This document shows, one piece after another, positions 7,397 to 15,182 of a DNA stretch of 34,366 bases; within the stretch, counting starts at the first letter, position 1; each line of letters begins with the position of its first letter. A program made the translations under genes and the position numbers. Under the pieces are notes generated by a model, which saw only the letters and a program-made list of their open reading frames with translations, was not told the origin of the DNA and ran no database searches. This DNA comes from a virus: positions 1 through 34,366 of IMG/VR virus record IMGVR_UViG_3300037041_000289; one strand, given 5' to 3'.

Positions 7397-8074
7397 TCAA
7401 GGTGCTGCCACTGCCAGCCCAAATCCAAGCAACATCCCCACACCAATCTTGAATCCTGTGGTCTCATACCATCTTGGAGGCTTCCTTACTACAAAATTAC
7501 TCATGCCAGTGACTACCACATTGGGATTGTCCACCCTGATGCGCACCACCGGATCACTCTTTTTGATTAACCTATTAAACAGCCCATTTCTGAGCGTATC
7601 TCCAAAGGCCACAGTGTAAGTGGTGGGAATGATTAAAGAATCAATCTGGAGGCTTCCTAAGCGATTAATCTCACCACCAATTGTGAGGTGCTTATCCTTT
7701 TTATAGAATGGTATTGGCAGCTTAAGGTATGGAAAGGAGTCAATGTAAACCGGATCGGCAAGCTTGATCTCTGTCTTTATAACTGTTTTAGTCTTATACT
7801 TCACCACCTCTGTTGGCTTGCGCATTTCCATCATCTCAATTTCCTCAAGCAGTGCCTCCTCCAGTTCAGCATGCTGCACAATTCGGATGCCCTGGCTGAT
7901 GAGATTGGATGAGTCCTCTGCCATCCTGCGCACAAGTTTATCCTTATACTCAATCATGGTTTTAAGATCGGCCTCTGCTGCCTTCTGATTCTGGCAGGAG
8001 CGAAATGTGAGCAGCAATAAGATCAGAATTGTGACACCATAAATTGCATGATGCTTAAGAGTGGTCTCGGACAT
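7397..8074 (-). CDS. Membrane protein with coiled coil; spanin-like candidate
   Basis: 225 residues. An N-terminal membrane helix (about 12-25, GVTILILLLLTF) is followed by a Cys and a long charged helix (about 30-90), a beta-rich middle (residues 95-190), and a short hydrophobic C-terminus (GFKIGVGMLLGFGLAVAAP). Proteins of this build occur near lysis genes of Bacteroidota phages. A protein anchored at both ends with a periplasmic coiled coil could disrupt the outer membrane like a spanin; that is inference. It lies three genes after the probable holin and overlaps the 61-residue gene by 20 bases. Confidence 0.6.
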   Translation of the reverse strand: MSETTLKHHAIYGVTILILLLLTFRSCQNQKAAEADLKTMIEYKDKLVRRMAEDSSNLISQGIRIVQHAELEEALLEEIEMMEMRKPTEVVKYKTKTVIKTEIKLADPVYIDSFPYLKLPIPFYKKDKHLTIGGEINRLGSLQIDSLIIPTTYTVAFGDTLRNGLFNRLIKKSDPVVRIRVDNPNVVVTGMSNFVVRKPPRWYETTGFKIGVGMLLGFGLAVAAP

Positions 8075-8240
8075 GGCTTAAAATTTCATTAAATTTAGCC
8101 AAATAACTTGATTTATCCTTGAGCTGATCCATTAAGATCTGGCTCACCACATTAAGCGGCATGTCACGCTCAATCATATACACCACCAATACCTTAACCA
8201 ATCTCTCATCGCATTCAATATCTGTTGCAGGCAGGCTCAT
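8055..8240 (-). CDS. Hypothetical 61-residue protein
   Basis: 61 residues, helical (RLVKVLVVYMIERDMPLNVV, then ILMDQLKDKSSYLAKF), one Cys, not recognised. A TATCTTTG promoter element ends exactly four bases before its ATG, so it is probably read from its own leaderless transcript, which would also carry the spanin-like gene that overlaps its end by 20 bases. Confidence 0.6.
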   Translation of the reverse strand: MSLPATDIECDERLVKVLVVYMIERDMPLNVVSQILMDQLKDKSSYLAKFNEILSHVRDHS

Positions 8241-8244
8241 GCAA

Positions 8245-8252
8245 CAAAGATA
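8245..8252 (-). promoter_or_regulatory. TATCTTTG promoter, four bases before ATG
   Basis: Minus-strand TATCTTTG followed by TTGC and then the ATG at 8240. It matches the Bacteroidota -7 element TAnnTTTG. With a start site a few bases downstream, the mRNA would begin at or next to the ATG, so the transcript would be leaderless. No clear -33 TTTG is seen at the ideal spacing. Confidence 0.6.
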
Positions 8253-8253
8253 T

Positions 8254-8820
8254 TTAAATTTGTCTTGTGGCTTTCTTCACCAACAATTTTACCACCTCAT
8301 CAAGCCGATCCACTGATGAGGCAATCATGATCATGATGCCACTTTTCTCCTGCTCAGTGGCCTCTGGATGGTCAAGCAGCATTCTCACCAATCCACCGAT
8401 TGAAGTAAGCGGCTGCCTGAGCTCATGGCTTAACATAAATCTGAACTCCTCCAGAAGCACCTTCTGTCTCTCATGCTCATGGGCAGAGATTGATGTCACA
8501 TCCACAAGTTGAATCCCAATAAAATGCAGGCTGTCCATGATGGAATAAACATTCCACATATTGTATCTTTCTGATCCAATCTTTTGCTTGGTTTTGGCAT
8601 ACACCCTGACAGCATCAGGAGTATTTTTTTTTGCCTTCTTGATGGCCCTTAGCAGCTCATCCTTATCACTATCATGTGCCGCAATGTCCATGATATTGGA
8701 TGGCTTGATGTGGCTGCTATATTCTTTGAATAAATCATTAGAGGCCACTATGCCACCATCCTGATCGGATATGACATAGAATAGATCAATGGATGAGTCC
8801 AGGATATGCAGGCTTGCCAT
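8254..8820 (-). CDS. PAS domain plus histidine-kinase dimerisation domain, no ATPase
   Basis: 188 residues. Residues about 10-108 read as a PAS sensor domain (FYVISDQDGGIVASNDLF near the start, FIGIQLVDVTS at its end). Residues about 115-185 read as a HisKA/DHp domain with the H-box FMLSHELRQPLTSI; the phospho-acceptor would be His132, followed by Glu-Leu-Arg-Gln-Pro. The protein stops there: no N, G1 or G2 boxes, so no catalytic ATP-binding domain. It could be phosphorylated by a host kinase and act as a phosphate sink or dominant-negative partner in host two-component signalling. It lies in the lysis region and has its own TATCTTTG promoter. I see no frameshift that would explain the missing domain. 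Confidence 0.8.
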   Translation of the reverse strand: MASLHILDSSIDLFYVISDQDGGIVASNDLFKEYSSHIKPSNIMDIAAHDSDKDELLRAIKKAKKNTPDAVRVYAKTKQKIGSERYNMWNVYSIMDSLHFIGIQLVDVTSISAHEHERQKVLLEEFRFMLSHELRQPLTSIGGLVRMLLDHPEATEQEKSGIMIMIASSVDRLDEVVKLLVKKATRQI

Positions 8821-8824
8821 ATCA

Positions 8825-8832
8825 CAAAGATA
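8825..8832 (-). promoter_or_regulatory. TATCTTTG promoter, four bases before ATG
   Basis: Minus-strand TATCTTTG, then TGAT, then the ATG at 8820 of the PAS-HisKA gene. The spacing is the same as at 8245, 17864 and 34036. It implies separate, probably leaderless, expression of the signalling protein rather than simple read-through from the lysis genes. Confidence 0.6.
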
Positions 8833-8850
8833 CGTTAAGCCATTAAACTT

Positions 8851-9255
8851 TTATGACAATTCTTGTTTGAGCTCATTAAACAATTGAGCCCATGATGGAG
8901 CACAAGTGATGGCATACTTAGCAGCAACAGCCAACATGAATGTGAAGGTAAGCGAATTGCAAAGTAAATCAATATTCATAGGCTGTTCAATTTCTGGCTG
9001 ATTTCTTACTTGGTGAATCTTGATCGTGTGGTACGTTGATTCACTTAATAAAGATACATCAACAGGCTGAATTGAGTCAGCAGGCAGATCAATTATTTTT
9101 TTGATTGGCAGCACATCAGCCACATCAATGGGCAAAGTATCGGCTGCAATGGTGTCCTGATGCATAACTGTTGGCACTACCTCAACAATTGGCTTCACTG
9201 GATGGTTAAGGCAGTGGCCCGGATTGTTGCATTGTATGGTGTCAGTTGGTATCAT
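8851..9255 (-). CDS. Hypothetical protein of the lysis region
   Basis: 134 residues from the ATG at 9255, which overlaps the end of the probable holin gene by 14 bases; the open frame continues upstream to 9327 but that part lies inside the holin gene. It has a Cys pair near the start (CNNPGHC), a long Pro/Asp/Ile-rich extended middle, and a hydrophobic stretch near the C-terminus (TFTFMLAVAAKYAI). The extended middle plus a membrane-like segment would suit a cell-envelope protein. I cannot assign it to a family. Confidence 0.5.
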   Translation of the reverse strand: MIPTDTIQCNNPGHCLNHPVKPIVEVVPTVMHQDTIAADTLPIDVADVLPIKKIIDLPADSIQPVDVSLLSESTYHTIKIHQVRNQPEIEQPMNIDLLCNSLTFTFMLAVAAKYAITCAPSWAQLFNELKQELS

Positions 9256-9445
9256 TGCTGTTGGTTTTAGGGATGTAGCCTGCTGCCACCATTGCTGCGA
9301 CAATAGCGGCCAAAGTCTCGACCTCAATCTTTTTTAAGATCAGCATAAAGACAGACACCAGGATCACAAGGGAGCCAATGGTCGGCTTCCAATGTTTCAA
9401 AATGATGTTGCAGATCTTACGTGCTTTGGTAGGCTTCCGACTCAT
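9242..9445 (-). CDS. Probable holin
   Basis: 67 residues: a basic N-terminus (SRKPTKARK), a first membrane helix (about 22-38, TIGSLVILVSVFMLIL), and a second hydrophobic segment (about 43-58, ETLAAIVAAMVAAGYI), ending in a short polar tail. Size, two membrane segments and position 50 bases after the lysozyme gene fit a small phage holin. The lysozyme has no export signal of its own, so a holin is needed. A TAAATTG element lies four bases before the ATG, a near-match to the leaderless promoter pattern. No specific holin family is recognised. Confidence 0.65.
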   Translation of the reverse strand: MSRKPTKARKICNIILKHWKPTIGSLVILVSVFMLILKKIEVETLAAIVAAMVAAGYIPKTNSNDTN

Positions 9446-9495
9446 GGCTCAATTTACGAATGATTGGGCCAATGTGTTAATTGAATTTAGCCCCT

Positions 9496-9951
9496 TTATT
9501 TACAAAGTGAGAAATACAGATTGGCTTCCTCTCGCCTTCGAGTCACCAGACCGGACAGCACCTTGCCACCGCCTCGCACCCACTTTTGGAACTCATCCAC
9601 AATGGATGGATCAGCAGCATTCACTTTGGCCTTCTTTAAAAGTGTGGACTTAATAAATGCACCTGTGCCCACATTGTAAGTGAATGATACAAGTGCATCG
9701 AATTGACATTGGTTAAGGTTAGGTAAATGCCGATTGACAGCAGCCTCGAAAGATTCCAGACTGGCAAGCAGTAATTGAGTGGCCTCTTTTTCGCTGCTTA
9801 ATTTTTCGCCTAAAATTACCTTGCGGCCATCAGTATATCTGGTATTGCCATACCCGATGGTGGGCACCCCTGCCGGGCACAGGTAGCTGCTCAATCTCAA
9901 GCCCTCATGCTTCTTAATTATTGCCAGACCTTGTGCCGATGTCGAGCGCAT
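9496..9951 (-). CDS. Endolysin, GH24 lysozyme (T4-like fold)
   Basis: 151 residues, the usual size for this family. The catalytic triad is in place: Glu16 (in KKHEGLRL), Cys25 and Thr31 (GVPTIGYGNT). The E-8-C-5-T spacing equals that of T4 lysozyme with Cys in place of Asp, a known variant. A QCQFDALVSFTYNVGTGAF helix and TRRREEANLY close the fold. It cleaves the glycan strands of peptidoglycan. There is no signal or signal-anchor segment, so release depends on the holin encoded next. It follows the small fibre-tip gene with a two-base gap, so lysis is transcribed with the late genes. Confidence 0.92.
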   Translation of the reverse strand: MRSTSAQGLAIIKKHEGLRLSSYLCPAGVPTIGYGNTRYTDGRKVILGEKLSSEKEATQLLLASLESFEAAVNRHLPNLNQCQFDALVSFTYNVGTGAFIKSTLLKKAKVNAADPSIVDEFQKWVRGGGKVLSGLVTRRREEANLYFSLCK

Positions 9952-9953
9952 TA

Positions 9954-10451
9954 TTACAATACTAAATATTGAACGGTGATATAAATGTATTGAAAGGCAT
10001 TACCTATATTGGCATTTTTTAAATAGATTTTTGCAGTATTATTTACTGTTTCTGCCTGCAACCCCCATTGAATTAAATCGGCTGTAACAGCATCATGTGC
10101 CACAATACCTACTAAATCTTTTACATTGCTAAAGTTTGATGGCACAGGTAGGCTCAATTCAAATTCTGCCTCCGTTTCCGCAGCATCTAAAGCTACTTCT
10201 AAAAAGTAGGTGCAATTAACAACGTCGTTAACGCGGCTATAATATGCAGCTAAAGGCGTTACAACCTCGTTAAAGGTTTCATTTGATACGGTAGGGGTAA
10301 ACGTTCCGCTATCAAATTGCGGCAAACCTGAATATATATTTTGCACTTCAATCTGTTTAGATTGATTAGCGGTTGCATCTACGATATACATAATATCGCT
10401 CGGGTCAGCTGTGCCTAATGTAGTTAAGTCGGTTACTTTAACGCCTGCCAT
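9954..10451 (-). CDS. Tail-fibre accessory / adhesin-tip protein
   Basis: 165 residues. The N-terminus (KVTDLTTLGTADPSDIMYIVD, then SKQIEVQNI) resembles the short adaptor seen at the start of many phage fibre proteins, and the rest (YYSRVNDVVNCTYFLEV, ELSLPVPSNF) looks like a beta-rich trimeric fibre tip. It may be a second receptor-binding protein or a cap on the large fibre. It belongs to the compositionally distinct block (about 9954-12300) that has many CpG and no GATC, which suggests it was exchanged together with the distal fibre. Confidence 0.6.
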   Translation of the reverse strand: MAGVKVTDLTTLGTADPSDIMYIVDATANQSKQIEVQNIYSGLPQFDSGTFTPTVSNETFNEVVTPLAAYYSRVNDVVNCTYFLEVALDAAETEAEFELSLPVPSNFSNVKDLVGIVAHDAVTADLIQWGLQAETVNNTAKIYLKNANIGNAFQYIYITVQYLVL

Positions 10452-10474
10452 AGTTGGTTTATTTAGTTGCTAAT

Positions 10475-10702
10475 TTACAAAGAATTTAAATAGGTAATTG
10501 CATCGCTAACCAACGTAAACTTATTATCGTTTAAAGTATAATCAGCTATCGTAATACAATATATGCCCTGCTCGGTGTTTAGGCTAAATGAATTATCATC
10601 ATTGCGTTCCCATTTAGGCTCGAATAAATTAGCCGTTATATCCGACTGACTTACGTTGCTGTAAAAGGTAGCTACGGTTGCGCTTATATTTATATTTATC
10701 AT
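10475..10702 (-). CDS. Hypothetical protein between fibre genes
   Basis: 75 residues, beta-rich, not recognised (NINISATVATFYSN at the start, DNKFTLVSDAITYLNSL at the end). Its ATG overlaps the fibre stop, so it is translated right after the fibre, and it shares the distinct base composition of that block. Possible roles are fibre chaperone or small fibre subunit; neither is supported directly. Confidence 0.55.
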   Translation of the reverse strand: MININISATVATFYSNVSQSDITANLFEPKWERNDDNSFSLNTEQGIYCITIADYTLNDNKFTLVSDAITYLNSL

Positions 10703-13506
10703 AGCTTTTCAATTAGGTAAAATGAAGTACGAACGGTGTCCGCTGTTGCTGTGGTAATTTGGGTCATGAAAATAATATATTGGTCAACAGTCCAATTTAC
10801 GTTAGCACTAATTACCGCAGGGCTTGTAAATGTAAAATCGTCGCTTACGTTGACGTTTGAAAACGCCTCGGTATTAGTTGCTGACTTAATTGCTAAATTA
10901 CGCTGCATTTGATTAGTTAAATTTGTCGAGCCTGCGATACTTAATAAACCGAGCTGAATAGCGCCCGTTAAAGAAGCCGTTGTATTAATGTATAATTTAA
11001 AGGTTGAGCCTGATGCCGTACCCGTTTTTCGAGTTCGCCAAGATATTCTAATGATGTCACCAACCGCAAAGGTGTTGGCCGGTATTAATTGGCTTGCACT
11101 TATCTGCTCTGATGCCACCCCTGTGATGGATGTGCCATCTGTGGTGCTCTTGTAAATCACAGGCCCACCGCTTGGTAACGTAGCTAAACTGCCATCCCCT
11201 CGCACGTACTGCGATGTCGTGCCGCTTGGAGTGTTAAACTTGCCATTGAAGGTGCTCCAATCGGTGCTGCTCAATTTACCTGTATTGGTAGCTGATGCCA
11301 CAGGTAGATTAAAAGTGTGCGTGCTGCTTGCCGATGTAATGCCGAAGTCTGTGCCAGCCGTGCCAGTTGCAAAGTTCTGTACTTGTGCAGTCAAGCCATT
11401 TAGTGCGTTTAGCCCTGTAGTGAACGTGGTGATTATTTGGCAAAGATTATTATCTTCCGTATGCAGCGTAATGTTTCGCCCCGATGTGGTTACGAAAATG
11501 CGTACTGCGAGCCTATCGGTTGCAAGCAGAACCGTGCTTGGTACTGCAAGCGCACTAACGTATAAATCGACCACCGTGCCGCCTGTAATTGCTTCGGGGT
11601 TTGTAGCCCCTGAAGATATGAGTGTAAACGTTGCGCCATCGTACTTATATAATTCAATGTAAAAGCTCGGATTGCCACCGCCACTCGATGCGTTGAAGTA
11701 TGTTTCAAAGTTCCAATTACCTGAAGGGATTGCTAAGAGGTTCGGGTCGCCTGCATCGGTAATGAATTGCGCTATGTAGCCATTGCCCTGCGCATTGGTT
11801 CGTGTGAAGTTCGTACCCGCTCCAAGCACAGGCACTCGGCTCATTTGGAAGTAAGCATTGCCGCCTATTGTACCCTGACTGATTGAGCCGTTGAGGTAGT
11901 AATTAACCGATGCGCCACCGCCGCCGCCGAGCGGAAAGTTCGCAAGGCTGCCATCGCCTCGAATATATTGGCTCACTACTCCGTTGGCTGTTATGTCCAC
12001 GCTCGGGGTTGTGGTATTATTCGGCACATTAACGCTGAACGCTGGGTTAGTCGGGTTAGGAACGGTAGCCGCTACCGATGTTACCGTGCCATTGGTCAAA
12101 GCTGGAAACGGCGTAGGCGTTCCTGTGCCATCGAGATAGTCCGAAGCCGTGCCTGTTGGCACATCAAACTTATTTGCAAAGCTCGTGAAGTCAGCCGAGG
12201 TCAAATAGCCATCATCGAACAAGTTCGCAGGCTGTATGCTTATGTCAGGCGTAGTGCCACCGCTTGAGAATATCGGCGAGGTTGCCGTTACATTGGTGAC
12301 TGCTCCACTGCTTACCACTGCCCAAACTGCTGCGCCAATTGTGGCATCAGAGCAAAGATAGACAGTACCATCATCAAGGCTCCATCTTGAGCCAACCACA
12401 TAGCCCTTGCTTGAATCATCTGTTGGCTGTGGTACAAAGGTGAAATTGTGAGTGACATCCCTAATGGTGAATCCATCCTGCTCCATGTAATACAATCGGC
12501 CTGCTTCCCACTTCAGCTCATAGCTAATTGAGCATAGTTGAGCTGTGCCCTTTGCGCCTCCAAGCCCTGCATCGGTTGTTCCTTTGCGAAAGCGTGCGCC
12601 ATTATCAAAGGAAAGCCCTGCCGTTCCAATGAAGTCAATGTCATTGGTAGTACTGTTTCCGATGTCAGTCACATCTTGCAAGTCCTGACTGCCACCTCCA
12701 CCGCCTGGCACATTCACCTCCACCACTCCAGGTGAAGTTAATGAGGCAGTCACTCCTGCCCCTGTGAAATTCAATGTGGTGGTATTGGTGCTCACATTTG
12801 AGCCCTCCTCTTGCGTTGTAAGTGGTGTGCCACCACCGCCTCCGATGGCCACAAGTGGATCTGAAGGTGTACCATTGCCGGTGATTGTCACCCCATCAAC
12901 AGCCACCTCAGTCAAGCAAGGTGTGCAAGGCTCGAAGTCAGGGAGTGGAATGTCACCTGTGGCACAGGTATCATAACATCCATCCTCACTTCCGCTTACC
13001 ACATTAATATCAATATCAATTGTGACAGATGCCCACTCATAATTTGCAGTCAGGCTCTTGATCTCATTGGTGTACCCATTAGGCACCACCTCATAAGACA
13101 CCACACCGATGGCTGTCTTAAATTGTGGATCAGTTCCGCTAATTAATTTAAGCACCCTTGATGCAATCCAATCCTGTGCGTCAGCAGAGTCACATGGCAG
13201 ATGGCTCTTGCGCACCACTGCATTGGCAGATAGGCTGTATCTGGTCTCATACATTGATTTGCAGCCTGCCAATTTAAAGGTCTCAATCTTGCTGACTGAT
13301 ATCTTGCCACGTTTGGCCCAAAACAATGTGCCCTGTTTAGCATCAAAATTAGTCACAGGGATTGCCTGCCCATTGCCGATGTAGTGAATCCAAGCTTTGT
13401 CATTGCCATCAGCAGCAAGCTCTGAAAGCCCGTATATCTGATCAAAGATATTGCCTGCTTTAATGCGTTGATTTAATCTGTCAATTATGGTAGATAGTAA
13501 ATTCAT
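10699..13506 (-). CDS. Large tail fibre / receptor-binding protein
   Basis: 935 residues. The N-terminal part (to about 200) is a globular attachment region with paired Cys (CYDTC, EPCTPC near 180-200). The rest is Gly/Ser/Thr-rich with repeats: SQYIRGDGSLANFP (about 512) and SQYVRGDGSLATLP (about 765), each preceded by a related unit (SADFTSFANKFDVPTGT; STDWSTFNGKFNTPSGT). These repeats are typical of fibres in Bacteroidota phages, and the protein probably binds the host surface. From about residue 405 onward the DNA changes: CpG becomes roughly three times more frequent. This suggests the distal part came from another phage. It starts in an ATGA overlap with the gp10-like gene. Confidence 0.75.
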   Translation of the reverse strand: MNLLSTIIDRLNQRIKAGNIFDQIYGLSELAADGNDKAWIHYIGNGQAIPVTNFDAKQGTLFWAKRGKISVSKIETFKLAGCKSMYETRYSLSANAVVRKSHLPCDSADAQDWIASRVLKLISGTDPQFKTAIGVVSYEVVPNGYTNEIKSLTANYEWASVTIDIDINVVSGSEDGCYDTCATGDIPLPDFEPCTPCLTEVAVDGVTITGNGTPSDPLVAIGGGGGTPLTTQEEGSNVSTNTTTLNFTGAGVTASLTSPGVVEVNVPGGGGGSQDLQDVTDIGNSTTNDIDFIGTAGLSFDNGARFRKGTTDAGLGGAKGTAQLCSISYELKWEAGRLYYMEQDGFTIRDVTHNFTFVPQPTDDSSKGYVVGSRWSLDDGTVYLCSDATIGAAVWAVVSSGAVTNVTATSPIFSSGGTTPDISIQPANLFDDGYLTSADFTSFANKFDVPTGTASDYLDGTGTPTPFPALTNGTVTSVAATVPNPTNPAFSVNVPNNTTTPSVDITANGVVSQYIRGDGSLANFPLGGGGGASVNYYLNGSISQGTIGGNAYFQMSRVPVLGAGTNFTRTNAQGNGYIAQFITDAGDPNLLAIPSGNWNFETYFNASSGGGNPSFYIELYKYDGATFTLISSGATNPEAITGGTVVDLYVSALAVPSTVLLATDRLAVRIFVTTSGRNITLHTEDNNLCQIITTFTTGLNALNGLTAQVQNFATGTAGTDFGITSASSTHTFNLPVASATNTGKLSSTDWSTFNGKFNTPSGTTSQYVRGDGSLATLPSGGPVIYKSTTDGTSITGVASEQISASQLIPANTFAVGDIIRISWRTRKTGTASGSTFKLYINTTASLTGAIQLGLLSIAGSTNLTNQMQRNLAIKSATNTEAFSNVNVSDDFTFTSPAVISANVNWTVDQYIIFMTQITTATADTVRTSFYLIEKL

Positions 13507-14060
13507 CCTCTGTTCATTGCATTAATGATCTGTTCGACTATTTGATTTGCATGATCTTGCAGCATCTCCTCCTGCTCCTCTTTTGTGGGCAGAAAGATTT
13601 GCCCATACTTAGCTTCCAATCCATCAATCTTTGGCACCTGATCGGTAGGTATTAAGATGGCAGCCTCAAGGCCCTCAGTCAATACTTCAGCAGCTAAAAA
13701 TCCACCCTTTAATTTGCCGGTTAATTCAAGAGGCAGCTTGCGTGATGTGCCGCTTTTTAATTCGGCATAACCTCCTGGAAAGTATAAGGACTCAATTGGC
13801 TCCCCTGTCTTACCCTTCTTAAATTTTGATGGTGCTGAGGCCAATGATCTTGGACTCACATAAATTGGAGTGGTGCTGTATGGCTTGGTAGGTAGCTTAT
13901 CTCCTGCCGTATTTTTGCCACCGCTTGAACCAGTTCCAAAGATCCTCTTAAACATGATCCGCTTCATCTCACGTACTGCCGAATACAATGGAGTGAACTT
14001 AGATGTCCATCCATCATACAAGCTGTTTAAGCTTTGTTCGATCTCAGCAGGTGTGGCCAT
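13503..14060 (-). CDS. Head-tail joining / tail-completion protein, gp10-like
   Basis: 185 residues. The layout (N-terminal helix with LNSLYDGWTSKFTPLYSAVREMKRIMF, then PLELTGKLKGGFLAAEV, then EAKYGQIFLPTKEEQEE and a C-terminal helix) resembles HK97 gp10-type or phage virion morphogenesis proteins, which complete the head-tail junction. Its position after the capsid and capsid-neighbour genes agrees. The start overlaps the upstream stop in a TAATG junction. The assignment is from pattern only. Confidence 0.55.
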   Translation of the reverse strand: MATPAEIEQSLNSLYDGWTSKFTPLYSAVREMKRIMFKRIFGTGSSGGKNTAGDKLPTKPYSTTPIYVSPRSLASAPSKFKKGKTGEPIESLYFPGGYAELKSGTSRKLPLELTGKLKGGFLAAEVLTEGLEAAILIPTDQVPKIDGLEAKYGQIFLPTKEEQEEMLQDHANQIVEQIINAMNRG

Positions 14061-15106
14061 TATGGAAGGGCAGTGACGTACTTCATGTTCTTTCTACAAT
14101 CCCAACAATGATTATCATCAGGCAGCCTCATATTCTGAAGCATGGCCCCAAGCTCCTCACCGTATCTGGTGGCAGCAATATCTCTGGCAGCCACAATGCC
14201 CTCAAAGGCATCGGCTGTGGCAAATAGTTTCTGCCCTCTGTTGATGGTCACTGTGGTATTCACCCTTTGATTAGGGCTCACTGTGAGCGCATAATTGTAA
14301 ATCTCCACAGCAGTGGCATAGGCTAAAGGCAAAGCCATCAGCCCACCGATTGAGCACAGCCACCCTTGCCTGTCACAATTTACATTGTAATTGACTGACA
14401 TGCCTCCAGTGTACTTCTGATTTGATGAGCTCAATACATTGGTTCCATCAGTGGTGAGCTGAATCCCCACTGCATCCACAAACGGGCAGATGTGGGCCTC
14501 TCTCACACCACCGCCACAGCTCAGGCAGGCACCCTTCTTGGTTATAAACTTAGCAGCATTCATTGTCATCTCATAGACAATGGCAATATCAAGCTTGCGC
14601 CTGGCTGATGTGAATGTCTTACCTAAGAATTGATCAAGCCCTCCCTCTGAATAAGTGATGGTTTCAATCAGCTTGCCTGTTATCATATCAAAGATCAGCA
14701 CCGGCACATTGGTATTAGCAGCATCAATGGCAAGATTGATATCTGATAAATAAAAGTTTAAGAATGCCAGGCTATTTGGATCAATCTTTAATCTGATGCC
14801 TGCATAGTTACCTGCACCAAGAGCAGTCTGCACATTGGCATAATTGGTGAGCACATGGCCCACCCTTTTGCCCTCAATGACAGTATCAGATTTCATCATT
14901 GGAGTCAGCCTGGTGAGCACATCAGATGACAGCTTGCGCCATGCAAAGGCCCTTTTATCTTCAAAGAGCTGCTTGCCCTGATCGTATTGATCAGTGATGA
15001 GCTGCCCTAAAAAAGTAGTGTTGATTCCAAGCTCATCAATGTATAAGCCTGTGGATGGTTCGGCTGAATCACAGCCTCTCAAGCCAAGTAAAGATTCAAT
15101 GCACAT
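14060..15106 (-). CDS. Conserved capsid-neighbour virion protein
   Basis: 348 residues from the ATG at 15106 (MCIESLLGLRGC); the frame is open to 15145 but that part is upstream of or inside the promoter and terminator. The opening GLRGCDSAEPSTGLYIDELGI is a signature I associate with a protein that commonly follows the major capsid gene in Bacteroidota phages; its role (connector, decoration or tail component) is not known to me. It is Cys-rich, with CLSCGGGVREAHIC in the middle and CWDC at the end, which may bind metal or form disulfides. It is read from its own promoter (15121-15128), so it is probably made in quantity. Confidence 0.7.
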   Translation of the reverse strand: MCIESLLGLRGCDSAEPSTGLYIDELGINTTFLGQLITDQYDQGKQLFEDKRAFAWRKLSSDVLTRLTPMMKSDTVIEGKRVGHVLTNYANVQTALGAGNYAGIRLKIDPNSLAFLNFYLSDINLAIDAANTNVPVLIFDMITGKLIETITYSEGGLDQFLGKTFTSARRKLDIAIVYEMTMNAAKFITKKGACLSCGGGVREAHICPFVDAVGIQLTTDGTNVLSSSNQKYTGGMSVNYNVNCDRQGWLCSIGGLMALPLAYATAVEIYNYALTVSPNQRVNTTVTINRGQKLFATADAFEGIVAARDIAATRYGEELGAMLQNMRLPDDNHCWDCRKNMKYVTALP

Positions 15107-15120
15107 CTGCTTGTTTTTTA

Positions 15121-15128
15121 CAAAGATA
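15121..15128 (-). promoter_or_regulatory. TATCTTTG promoter of the capsid-neighbour gene
   Basis: Minus-strand TATCTTTG with 14 bases to the ATG at 15106. Its first T is also the last base of the U-tract of the preceding terminator, so the two signals abut. No good -33 element is visible because that position is occupied by the terminator stem. Confidence 0.6.
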
Positions 15129-15155
15129 AAAAAAAAGGGCCGCACATGGCAGCCC
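15129..15155 (-). terminator. Intrinsic terminator after the major capsid gene
   Basis: On the minus strand, GGGCTGC (15155-15149) pairs with GCGGCCC (15143-15137) around a CATGT loop, with one G-U pair, and is followed at once by a run of eight to nine T. It begins 28 bases after the capsid stop codon. It should end most capsid transcripts and set the capsid apart as a single-gene unit. Confidence 0.85.
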
Positions 15156-15182
15156 TCTTTTTAGTTAAACAATCTCGCCCAA

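Noticed and set aside
10699-13506. Plus-strand frames inside the fibre gene (11219-11662, 11968-12267 and others)
   Set aside because: They are shadows of the long fibre frame; they have no neighbours or promoter on the plus strand and no recognisable motif.
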